Shown here: piece after piece, positions 12,906 through 19,745 of the stretch | Numbering within the stretch: position 1 is the first letter of the stretch | Layout: every line of letters begins with the position of its first letter | DNA from: Reyranella sp. | Lineage (GTDB): Bacteria; Pseudomonadota; Alphaproteobacteria; Reyranellales; Reyranellaceae | NCBI GenBank assembly: GCA_030679805.1 | Contig: JAUXST010000923.1 | Coordinates: 1 to 21,479, forward strand | Direction: 5' to 3' | DNA: 21,479 nucleotides | Notes under the pieces: generated by a model | Seen by the model: the letters and a program-made list of their open reading frames with translations, nothing else | Databases searched by the model: none | What the model was told of the DNA's origin: nothing | Translations under genes and position numbers: made by a program

Positions 12906-14861
12906 ATGGCCATAGCGTCCGCCGTTCCGGTTCCCGCGTCGCACCTCGACGCCGCGCGCGACGCCGAACCCGCGACCAAAGCCGCGAACGCCGCCATGGC
13001 GGCGCCTCTGCCGTTTTCCGACGTCGGCGATTTCGCGGCGGCGAAGAAGGGTCTGATCGCGCCGGTGCCTGACGGCATGGTGCGCACGGCCAGCGGCACG
13101 GTACTGTGGAATCTCGGCGAATATGCCTTCATCGATGGCGAGTTGGCGCCCAACACGGTGAACCCGAGCCTGTGGCGCATGGCCCGGCTCAACATGGCCA
13201 ACGGCCTGTTCATGGTCACCGACCGCCTCTATCAGCTGCGCGGCTTCGACATCGCCAACATGACGGTGATCGAGGGCGACAGCGGGCTGATCCTGATCGA
13301 TCCGCTGACGACGGCCGAAGTTTCCCGAGCGGCACTGGAACATTACTTCACCCACCGGCCGAAGCGGCCCGTGGTGGCCGTGATCTACACTCACAGCCAT
13401 ATCGACCACTACGGCGGCGTGCGCGGCGTGATCGACGAGGCCGACGTCAAGGCAGGCAAGGTGACGGTGATCGCGCCGGCCGGCTTCATGGAAGCGGTGT
13501 CGGGCGAGAACGTGCTGGCCGGCCTGCCGATGATGCGCCGCGCGCAATTCCAGTTCGGTTCCATGCTGCCACGCGGGCCGCGCGGCCAGGTCGATGCCGG
13601 CCTCGGCAAAGGCGTGGCGCGCGGCACGCCGGGCCTGATCGCGCCGGCGCGGACGATCGTCCAGCCGGTCGAGGAGCACACGATCGACGGCGTCAGGATC
13701 GTGTTTCAGTTGGCGCCGGAGACCGAGGCACCGGCCGAGATGCACATGTTTTATCCCGAGTTCGGCGTGCTCAACATGGCGGAGAATGCCTGCCCGCTGC
13801 TGCACAATTTCATCCCGCTGCGCGGCGCGGTGGCGCGCGATCCGCGCATCTGGGCGAAGTACATCGGCGATGCCATCGCGATGTATGCGCCGCACACCGA
13901 GATCCTGATCGGCCAGCACCACTGGCCGGTGTGGGGCAGGGCGGCGATCGTCGACTATCTCGAAGCCCAGCGTGACCTCTACAAGCACATCCACGACCAG
14001 ACCTTGCGCTACATGAACAAGGGCTGGCGGCCGGCCGAGATCGCCGAGGCGATTGACCTGCCCCCCGGCCTCGCCGAACGCTGGCCGGCGCGCGGCTACT
14101 ACGGCACGGTCAATCACAACGTGAAGGCGGTCTATCAACGCTATCTCAGCTGGTACGATGGCAATCCGTGCAATCTTCATCCGTTACCGCCGGCGCCGGC
14201 GGCGAGGAAGTTCGTCGAGTACATGGGCGGCACGGCGGCGGTGATCGCCCGGGCGCGCGCCGATTTCGCCAAGGGAGAGTACCGCTGGGTGGCGCAGGTG
14301 ATGAAGGAGGCCGTCTACGCCGAGCCCGCCAACAAGGAGGCGCGCGACCTCTGTGCCGATGCGCTGGAGCAGATGGGCTATCAGGCCGAGTCGGCCACCT
14401 GGCGCAACGCCTTCCTCTATGGCGCGCAGGAGTTGCGCCACGGCGTTTTCCAGATCCCGGCGCGCGTGACCATGAGCGCCGACACGCTGGGCGGGCTCGC
14501 CACCGACGTGTTCTTCGACATGATGGCGGTCCGGCTCGACCCCGCGAAGGCGGCCGGGCAGTCGATGGTGCTGAACTGGCATTTCACCGACCGCGCCGAG
14601 AAGCTGGCGCTGACGCTCAAGCACTGCACGCTGACGCACCGCATGGGCGAATGGCCGGCTGAGGCCGCCGCCTCGATCACGACCAGCCGCGCCACGCTCG
14701 ACGCCATCGTGCTGCGCAAGACCACCGCGCCCGAGGCGATGGCGTCGGGGGCGCTCCGGATCGACGGCGATCCCTCGCGGTTTGCCGCTTTGTTCAGCAT
14801 GCTCGACCAGCCCTCTGGCTTCATGTTCGACGTTCTGACGCCGGGCGAGGGACGGGCCTAG
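12906..14861 (+). CDS. Alkyl/aryl-sulfatase of the metallo-beta-lactamase superfamily (SdsA1/BDS1-like)
   Basis: Zinc hydrolase predicted to cleave alkyl sulfate esters to alcohol and sulfate; 651 residues, the usual family length. The metal site is HSHIDH (163-168), with downstream ligand candidates Glu274, Glu293 (MAENACPLLHN) and His338 (GQHHWP), arranged as in SdsA1. The catalytic domain spans about 110-345. The dimerisation domain with LARxY-like helices follows (about 350-505, GWRPAEIAEAIDLPPGLAERW, RGYYGTVNHN). The C-terminal SCP2-like lipid-binding domain (about 520-650) would hold the alkyl chain. ATG at 12906 is chosen over the GTG at 12879, which lies inside a REP arm. Unlike many relatives there is no signal peptide: the N-terminus is an Ala/Pro-rich segment (AIASAVPVPASHLDAARDAE), so a cytoplasmic location is suggested. 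A Liv importer and a GMC oxidoreductase follow, but a promoter separates them. Activity on other sulfate esters is possible. Confidence 0.88.
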   Translation: MAIASAVPVPASHLDAARDAEPATKAANAAMAAPLPFSDVGDFAAAKKGLIAPVPDGMVRTASGTVLWNLGEYAFIDGELAPNTVNPSLWRMARLNMANGLFMVTDRLYQLRGFDIANMTVIEGDSGLILIDPLTTAEVSRAALEHYFTHRPKRPVVAVIYTHSHIDHYGGVRGVIDEADVKAGKVTVIAPAGFMEAVSGENVLAGLPMMRRAQFQFGSMLPRGPRGQVDAGLGKGVARGTPGLIAPARTIVQPVEEHTIDGVRIVFQLAPETEAPAEMHMFYPEFGVLNMAENACPLLHNFIPLRGAVARDPRIWAKYIGDAIAMYAPHTEILIGQHHWPVWGRAAIVDYLEAQRDLYKHIHDQTLRYMNKGWRPAEIAEAIDLPPGLAERWPARGYYGTVNHNVKAVYQRYLSWYDGNPCNLHPLPPAPAARKFVEYMGGTAAVIARARADFAKGEYRWVAQVMKEAVYAEPANKEARDLCADALEQMGYQAESATWRNAFLYGAQELRHGVFQIPARVTMSADTLGGLATDVFFDMMAVRLDPAKAAGQSMVLNWHFTDRAEKLALTLKHCTLTHRMGEWPAEAAASITTSRATLDAIVLRKTTAPEAMASGALRIDGDPSRFAALFSMLDQPSGFMFDVLTPGEGRA

Positions 14862-14878
14862 CTCCCGGGGAGGGGCGC

Positions 14879-14907
14879 TTGACATCGGACGGCCCGACCT
14901 CTGTGAT
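14879..14907 (+). promoter_or_regulatory. Predicted sigma-70 promoter of the liv operon
   Basis: A perfect TTGACA (14879-14884) and TGTGAT (14902-14907, four of six matches) are separated by exactly 17 bp, 17 bp after the sulfatase stop. A start near 14914 would give a leader of about 40 nt carrying the GGGAGGA ribosome-binding site of the binding-protein gene. This suggests that the importer and the GMC gene are transcribed separately from the sulfatase. Confidence 0.55.
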
Positions 14908-14956
14908 GCACGACAAGAAACGCGCAACAGCGCGCCGTATAATGGGAGGAAGAAAC

Positions 14957-16267
14957 ATGACGATGCATATCGGGCGTCGCCTGCTGGGCGGCGTGGTCGC
15001 TGCGGCGACGGCACTGGGCTTTGCGGGCGTCGCCCAGGCCCAGGACAAGAAAATCAAGATCGGCGTGATCTACGACCTGACCGGCCCGCTGGCCGGCGGC
15101 GGCTCGGAGCTGCAGTACATCGGCGCCAAGATCATGATCGACAGTTTCATCAAGGCGGGCGGAGTCGAGGGCTACAAGATCGAGGCGGTCTACGCCGACG
15201 CCCAGAGCAAGCCCGACGTCGCCATCAACGAGGCCGTCCGCCTCGTCGAGCAGGAAAAGGTCGACATGCTGCTCGGCTTCTACTCCTCGGCGCAGTGCGT
15301 GCCGGTGGCGGGCCGCGTCGAGCAGCTCAAGAAGTTCATGTGGATCACGACCTGCATTTCCTCGGCCGTGCTCGACGGCAAGAACTACAAGTACGTCTTC
15401 CGCCCGCAGGCCAGCGGCGATCAGTTCGGCCTGATGACGATGGACTTCATCAACCAGAATGTCGCCAAGTTCGGCAAGACGGCCAAGGACCTGCGCGTCG
15501 CCATCATCCACGAGGACGGTGCCTACGGCGTCGACGTCGCCAAGGGCAACGAGGCCGGCGCCAAGAAGGCGGGCTTCAACATCGTGCTGAAGGAAGGCTA
15601 TTCAGCCACAGCGCCCGACCTGTCGGCGCTGGTGACCAAGCTCAAGCGAGCGCGGCCGGACGTCATCTTCCACACCGGCTACAACCCGGACATCACGCTG
15701 CTGCTGCGCCAGGCGCGTGAGCAGGGCCTGAAATTCGGCGCCCTGGTCGGCCACGGCGCCGGCTACGGCGTCTACGAGAAGCTGAAGGAAGGCCTCGGCA
15801 CCGACGTCAATTACTTCTTCAACACCGACCCGATCTCGATCTGGCTCACCAACGCCAAGACGCTCGATGCCAAGCTGCCGCCGGTGATCAAGATGATCGG
15901 CGAGGAGTTCGACAAGGTGAAGCCGGGCGTCGCCATCCGTTCGGCGCATGTCGGCATGGCCGCCTCCAACACCTACCTGTTCTTCACCGCAGTGCTGCCG
16001 GTCGCTATCAAGAAGTACGGTGGCGTCGATCCCGAAGCGTTGCGCAAGGCGGCCCTCGACCTCGATATCAAGGAGGGCGGCACGATGCTGGGCTTCGGCG
16101 TCAAGTTCCCGGCCGAAGGTGCGCAGATGGCGGGCCAGAACGAGCGCTCGTTCCCGGTCGTCATCCAGTATATCGACGACAAGTCATACGTGGTGTGGCC
16201 GAAGAGCCAGGCGATGCGCGAAGCCGTGCTGCCGCTGCCGAAGGGTACGACCTACAGCAACCAATAG
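14957..16267 (+). CDS. Branched-chain amino acid-type ABC transporter substrate-binding protein
   Basis: Periplasmic binding protein of the LivK/peripla_BP_6 family, 436 residues. The start ATG at 14957 has GGGAGGA at ideal distance; the open frame from 14879 overlaps the predicted promoter. The signal peptide is MTMHIGRRLLGG followed by a hydrophobic run and AQAQD, with cleavage near residue 28. Mature sequence begins KKIKIGVIYDLTGPLAGGGSE, the typical first strand. Further family features are YADAQSKPDVAINEAVRLVEQEKVDMLLGFYSSAQ, the central FRPQASGDQFGLM and VAIIHEDGAYGVDVAKG, and DLSALVTKLKRARPDVIFHTGYNPD. At about 410 mature residues it is longer than LivK (about 345), as in the group that binds amides, aromatics or other organic acids, so leucine is not assured. 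It heads the operon with four transporter genes behind it; the gap to livG is 31 bp. Confidence 0.9.
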   Translation: MTMHIGRRLLGGVVAAATALGFAGVAQAQDKKIKIGVIYDLTGPLAGGGSELQYIGAKIMIDSFIKAGGVEGYKIEAVYADAQSKPDVAINEAVRLVEQEKVDMLLGFYSSAQCVPVAGRVEQLKKFMWITTCISSAVLDGKNYKYVFRPQASGDQFGLMTMDFINQNVAKFGKTAKDLRVAIIHEDGAYGVDVAKGNEAGAKKAGFNIVLKEGYSATAPDLSALVTKLKRARPDVIFHTGYNPDITLLLRQAREQGLKFGALVGHGAGYGVYEKLKEGLGTDVNYFFNTDPISIWLTNAKTLDAKLPPVIKMIGEEFDKVKPGVAIRSAHVGMAASNTYLFFTAVLPVAIKKYGGVDPEALRKAALDLDIKEGGTMLGFGVKFPAEGAQMAGQNERSFPVVIQYIDDKSYVVWPKSQAMREAVLPLPKGTTYSNQ

Positions 16268-16298
16268 GCCGGGTGTCGGGTAGCGTGGAGTAGCGGCT

Positions 16299-17054
16299 GT
16301 GCTGGTGGTGAATGGGCTGGTGAAGCGCTTCGGCGGCTTCACCGCCGTGAACAACGTGTCGTTCGAGGTCGCTGAGGGCGAGATTCTCGGCCTGATCGGC
16401 CCGAACGGATCGGGCAAGAGCACGATCTTCAACATGCTGTCGGGCACGTTCCCGCCTTCAGCGGGCTCGATCCTGTTCGACGGTGGCGAGATCGCGGGCC
16501 TGCCGCCGCACAAGATTATCAACCGCGGCATCGGCCGTACCTTCCAGATCCCGCGTCCGTTTCGCCGGCTCTCGATCTTCGAGAACGTGGCGCTGGCGGG
16601 CTACTACGGCCAAGGCAGCCATAGTCTCGCCAAGGCCAACGACTCGGCCGAGAAGGCACTCGCCATGGTGGGCCTGCCGACCGACCGGCGCGCGAGCGTC
16701 GATGGCCTGGGCGCCGCCGGCCTGAAGAAGCTCGAGCTCGCCAAGGCGATCGCGACAGGGCCGAAGCTGCTGCTGGCCGACGAGAGTCTGGGCGGCCTCG
16801 ACGAAGCCGAGATGGACCAGGCGGCCGACATGCTGCGCAAGATCCGCGACGAACTCGGCATCACCATCATCTGGGTCGAACACATCATGGGCGTGCTGAT
16901 GCGCGTGGTCGACCGCGTCATGGTGCTTGATCACGGTGAGAAGATTTCCGAGGGCCTGCCGAGCGCGGTGTCGAGCGACCCGCGCGTCGTCGAAGTCTAT
17001 CTCGGCACCGACGCCCATATGACCCAAGCCGCCGCGGCGGAAGCGCGTCGCTGA
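16299..17054 (+). CDS. livG: LivG-type ABC importer ATPase with an unrecognisable signature motif
   Basis: First ATPase of the Liv-type importer, 251 residues, cytoplasmic. GTG at 16299 is the start; GGAG lies 8 nt upstream and the next residues are LVVNGLVKRFGGFTAVNNVSFEV. Walker A GPNGSGKST (34-42), Q-loop GRTFQIPRPF (Gln83), Walker B LLLADE (Asp161-Glu162) and switch His195 (WVEHIMGVLM) are intact. The ABC signature, which LivG proteins usually show as LSYGxQ or LAYGxQ, reads DGLGAAGLKKLELA (135-147): Ser and Gln/Glu are absent although the flanking KKLELAKAI aligns well. The D-loop is SLGGLD and Walker B is followed by Ser, not Pro. The C-terminal tail MTQAAAAEARR is extra. The defect would affect only the ATP site shared with LivF Walker A. 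The gene is separated from livF by 7 bp. Confidence 0.9.
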   Translation: MLVVNGLVKRFGGFTAVNNVSFEVAEGEILGLIGPNGSGKSTIFNMLSGTFPPSAGSILFDGGEIAGLPPHKIINRGIGRTFQIPRPFRRLSIFENVALAGYYGQGSHSLAKANDSAEKALAMVGLPTDRRASVDGLGAAGLKKLELAKAIATGPKLLLADESLGGLDEAEMDQAADMLRKIRDELGITIIWVEHIMGVLMRVVDRVMVLDHGEKISEGLPSAVSSDPRVVEVYLGTDAHMTQAAAAEARR

Positions 17055-17061
17055 GCGGCCC

Positions 17062-17784
17062 ATGAGCGACACGGCGCACATGCTCGAACTCAAATCCATC
17101 GACGCGGGCTACGGCGCCTTCCAGGCCCTGTTCGGCGTCAACCTCCACGTGAAGGCCGGCGAAGCAGTGGGCGTGATCGGCCCCAACGGAGCCTGCAAGA
17201 CGACGCTGATGCGGGTGATCTCCGGCCTGATCCGGCCGACCAAGGGATCGATCGCGATGGAGGGCACGGACGTGCTCACGACGCCGCCGCATCGCATCGT
17301 CGGCCTCGGCATCGCCCACGTGCCGGAAAACCGCCGTCTCTTCCCGCGGCTCACGGTCGAGGACAATCTCAAGATGGGCGCCTTCATGCCCGAGGCGCGC
17401 GCCAAGTATGCCGAGCGGCTGGAGGTAGTGTTCGACCTCTTCCCGCGCATGAAGGAGCGCCGCGCCCAGCTCGCGGGCACCATGTCGGGCGGCGAGCAGC
17501 AGATGTGCGCCATCGGCCGCGCGCTGATGTCCGATCCCAAGCTGCTGCTGCTCGACGAGCCGTCGGCCGGCCTGGCGCCCGTGGTGGTCCAGCAGGTCTT
17601 CGAGCTGGTGAAGCGCATCCGCGCCGGCGGGCTCACGGTGCTGATCGTTGAGCAGAACGTCCAGCAGGTGCTGCGCGTCGTCGACCGCGCCTACCTGCTC
17701 GAGGCCGGCACCATCCGCGCGTCGGGCAGTTCGGCCGAGATGCTGGCGAACGACACGATTAAACAGGCCTATCTCGGTGTTTAG
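17062..17784 (+). CDS. livF: LivF-type ABC importer ATPase with Cys in Walker A
   Basis: Second ATPase of the importer, 240 residues. ABC signature MSGGEQQMCAIGRAL (141-155), Walker B LLLLDEP (Asp165-Glu166), and the LivF-typical IVEQNVQQVLRVVDRAYLLEAG (about 195-216) and C-terminus IKQAYLGV are present. At the switch-His position the protein has Gln198, which is common in LivF. Walker A reads GPNGACKTT (40-48): Cys45, codon TGC at 17194-17196, replaces the glycine directly before the catalytic lysine, which is almost invariant in P-loop proteins. One base change (GGC to TGC) would explain it. The rest of the gene shows no decay. ATG at 17062 is used; a second ATG at 17080 (MLELKSIDAGYG) is also possible. 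A REPIN-like repeat begins 9 bp after the stop, between livF and livH. Confidence 0.9.
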   Translation: MSDTAHMLELKSIDAGYGAFQALFGVNLHVKAGEAVGVIGPNGACKTTLMRVISGLIRPTKGSIAMEGTDVLTTPPHRIVGLGIAHVPENRRLFPRLTVEDNLKMGAFMPEARAKYAERLEVVFDLFPRMKERRAQLAGTMSGGEQQMCAIGRALMSDPKLLLLDEPSAGLAPVVVQQVFELVKRIRAGGLTVLIVEQNVQQVLRVVDRAYLLEAGTIRASGSSAEMLANDTIKQAYLGV

Positions 17785-17793
17785 AGGCTCGGG

Positions 17794-17865
17794 GGAGCGC
17801 GCCACTCCAGTGGCGCCAATAAGCTGCAGCGTCGCGAAGAATGCGCCAGTGGAGTGGCGCGCTCC
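17794..17865. repeat. REPIN-like paired palindrome, copy 2, inside the liv operon
   Basis: Arms at 17794-17816 and 17843-17865 are inverted copies with 22 of 23 matches and a 26-bp spacer unrelated to that of copy 1. The left arm carries the same GGAGCGC head and GCGCCACTCCAGTGGCGC core as copy 1. The element fills most of the 93-bp gap between livF and livH and ends 12 bp before the livH ATG. As RNA it could fold into one long hairpin or two small ones next to the ribosome-binding site. Confidence 0.8.
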
Positions 17866-17877
17866 AATGAGGGTGTG

Positions 17878-18759
17878 ATGCAGTCATTCCTCGAAATTTT
17901 CGACATCTACCTGCTGGAAGCCATGGTCAACGGCATCCTGCTCGGCGGCGTGCTGGCGCTGCTGGCGCTCGGCCTCAACCTGATCTTCGGCGTCATTGAC
18001 GTCACCTGGATCTGCTACGCCGAGCTGGTGATGATCGGCATGTACGGCATGTACTACCTCGTGCAGTACTACGGCCTGCCATATTACGCGGCCGCGCCGC
18101 TCACGATCCTGCTGGTGGCGGTGCTGGGCGCGCTGCTGCATTACTTGGTGATCGCGCCGCTCCTGGGCGCGGCGCCGATCAACCAGCTTCTGGCGACCGG
18201 CGGCGTGCTGTTTGTCCTGCAGAGCTTTGCCACGGTGGCCTTCGGCATCGACTTCCGCAATCTCGGCATCCGCCTGCCGGTACTGCAGTTCGCCGAGATG
18301 CATTTCAGCTACTCGCGGCTGCTGTCGTTCCTCGCCGCCCTGGTCGGCATGGTGGTGATCTATCTCTTCATGACGCGGACCTACACCGGCACCGCCATCC
18401 GCGCGATCGCCCAGGACCGCCAGATCATGGCGCTGATGGGCGTCGACACCAAGCGCATCTACCTCGTCACCTCGGCACTGGGGGGCGCGTTGGCCGGGCT
18501 CGCCGCCTGCCTGCTGGTGCTGCAGTACGACGTCCATCCCTTCGTCGGCCTTTCCTTCGGGCCGATCACCTTCCTGATCTGCGTGCTGGGCGGGCTGGGC
18601 AACTTCGTCGGCGGTTTCGTGGCGGCGTTCCTGTTCGCCGAAATCATCTCGCTGGGCGGCCTGTTCTCCGACCTCGAGTGGGGCTACGTGCTGGCCTTCG
18701 CCTTCTTCATCGTCATGATGTTCATCCGGCCCGGCGGGCTGCTGGCGAGGCGCCAGTGA
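17878..18759 (+). CDS. livH: LivH-type ABC importer permease
   Basis: Inner-membrane permease of the branched-chain amino acid (HAAT) family, 293 residues, about eight helices. Conserved stretches: VNGILLGGVLALLALGLNLIFGVI at the first helices, TYTGTAIRAIAQDRQIMALMGVDTKRIYLVTSALGGALAGLA (about 172-213), which is the cytoplasmic coupling-helix region that contacts the ATPases, and PFVGLSFGPITFLICVLGGLGNFVGGFVAAFLF. ATG at 17878 is used; GTG at 17875 and an upstream GTG at 17854 inside the REP arm are less likely. The ribosome-binding site GAGGG lies between the repeat and the start, so its access may depend on how the repeat folds. The stop TGA overlaps the livM GTG start by 4 nt, so the two permeases are translationally coupled and should be made in equal amounts. 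Confidence 0.92.
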   Translation: MQSFLEIFDIYLLEAMVNGILLGGVLALLALGLNLIFGVIDVTWICYAELVMIGMYGMYYLVQYYGLPYYAAAPLTILLVAVLGALLHYLVIAPLLGAAPINQLLATGGVLFVLQSFATVAFGIDFRNLGIRLPVLQFAEMHFSYSRLLSFLAALVGMVVIYLFMTRTYTGTAIRAIAQDRQIMALMGVDTKRIYLVTSALGGALAGLAACLLVLQYDVHPFVGLSFGPITFLICVLGGLGNFVGGFVAAFLFAEIISLGGLFSDLEWGYVLAFAFFIVMMFIRPGGLLARRQ

Positions 18760-19745
18760 AGTCGCCAGTGGCGTCACCCGTGAGTTTCCGCCAGATCGTT
18801 CCCTGGGTCGTCGGCGTGGCGCTGATCGCGCTGCCGTTCGTCTATCGCGATCCCTATCACCTGCACATCCTCGTCCTGATCCTGATCTGGTCGTTCGCCT
18901 ACACCTCGTGGTCGATGATGGGGCGGTTCGGCCTGGTGTCGCTGGGCCACGGCGGCTTCATGGGCGTCGGCGCCTACGTGACCGCGTTGTTGTGGAACCA
19001 TCTCGGCCTGTCGCCGTGGATCGGCATCCCGATCGCTCTGGTCTGCGCCGGGGCGCTGGCGCTGATCGTCGCCTATCCCTGCTTCCGCTTCCGCATCACC
19101 GGGCATTATTTCGCGCTCGTCACGCTGGCGCTCTCGGGCATCGTGCTGCAGATCATCACGGCGACGCGCGACTACACCGGCGGCTCGCTCGGCTACACGC
19201 CCGACCGCACCAAGGGTAGCCATCTGGTGGCGCTGCAGTTCGACGACAAGACGACCTGGTACCTGATCGCTTTAGGCGTCTGGGGCGTGGGACTCCTGAT
19301 CTGGCGCTGGGTCGACCGCAGCATGGATCGCTATGCGCTGGAGGCGATCTCGGAGGACGAGGATGCCGCCGCCGCGGCCGGCGTCAACGTCACCTTCGAG
19401 AAGCTCAAGATCACGGTGATCAGCGCGCTCATGACCGCGCTCGCCGGCGCGCTCTACTGCCAGTACCAGATGTTCATTTCGCCTGACACGGTGAGCGGAA
19501 TCGCGGTGTCGCTGCAGATGGTGTTCGCCGTCGTGGTCGGCGGCATTTATGTGGCGCTGGGCCCCACCGTCGGCGCCATCATCACCATCATGCTGGCGGA
19601 GGGGCTGCGCATCGGCTTCGGCACCAAGGCGGTGGGCTGGGACAACCTGGTCTACGGCGTCCTGCTGGTGGTGTTCATCATCTTTCTCCCCAAGGGCATC
19701 CTTGGCAGCTTGCTGGAGCGCATAAAGCCGTCTAGCAAGCGATAG
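18756..19745 (+). CDS. livM: LivM-type ABC importer permease
   Basis: Second permease, 329 residues, pairing with LivH to form the channel. GTG at 18756 (VKSPVASPVSFRQIVPWVVGV) overlaps the livH stop as GTGA; the longer open frame from 18678 would lie inside livH. Family motifs: SWSMMGRFGLVSLGHGGFMGVGAYVTALL (LivM hallmark near 48-76), YFALVTLALSGIVLQIITATRDYTGGSLGY, the coupling region RYALEAISEDEDAAAAAGVNVTFEKLKITVISALMTALAGALY, and the C-terminal GTKAVGWDNLVYGVLLVVFIIFLPKGI. About eight to ten membrane segments are present. The tail KPSSKR is basic and cytoplasmic. The next gene's ATG follows the TAG with no gap, which ties the GMC oxidoreductase to this operon. Confidence 0.92.
   Translation: MKSPVASPVSFRQIVPWVVGVALIALPFVYRDPYHLHILVLILIWSFAYTSWSMMGRFGLVSLGHGGFMGVGAYVTALLWNHLGLSPWIGIPIALVCAGALALIVAYPCFRFRITGHYFALVTLALSGIVLQIITATRDYTGGSLGYTPDRTKGSHLVALQFDDKTTWYLIALGVWGVGLLIWRWVDRSMDRYALEAISEDEDAAAAAGVNVTFEKLKITVISALMTALAGALYCQYQMFISPDTVSGIAVSLQMVFAVVVGGIYVALGPTVGAIITIMLAEGLRIGFGTKAVGWDNLVYGVLLVVFIIFLPKGILGSLLERIKPSSKR

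Noticed and set aside
14938..14943. Perfect TATAAT just before the liv binding-protein gene
   Set aside because: It directly abuts the GGGAGG ribosome-binding site, so a start from it would leave no leader with that site, and nothing like a -35 box lies 16-18 bp upstream. The TTGACA/TGTGAT pair further upstream fits better.
12837..15014. Long minus frames over the sulfatase gene (12837-14180, 14184-15014)
   Set aside because: Antisense shadows of the alkylsulfatase; no domain motifs, and one begins inside a REP arm region.
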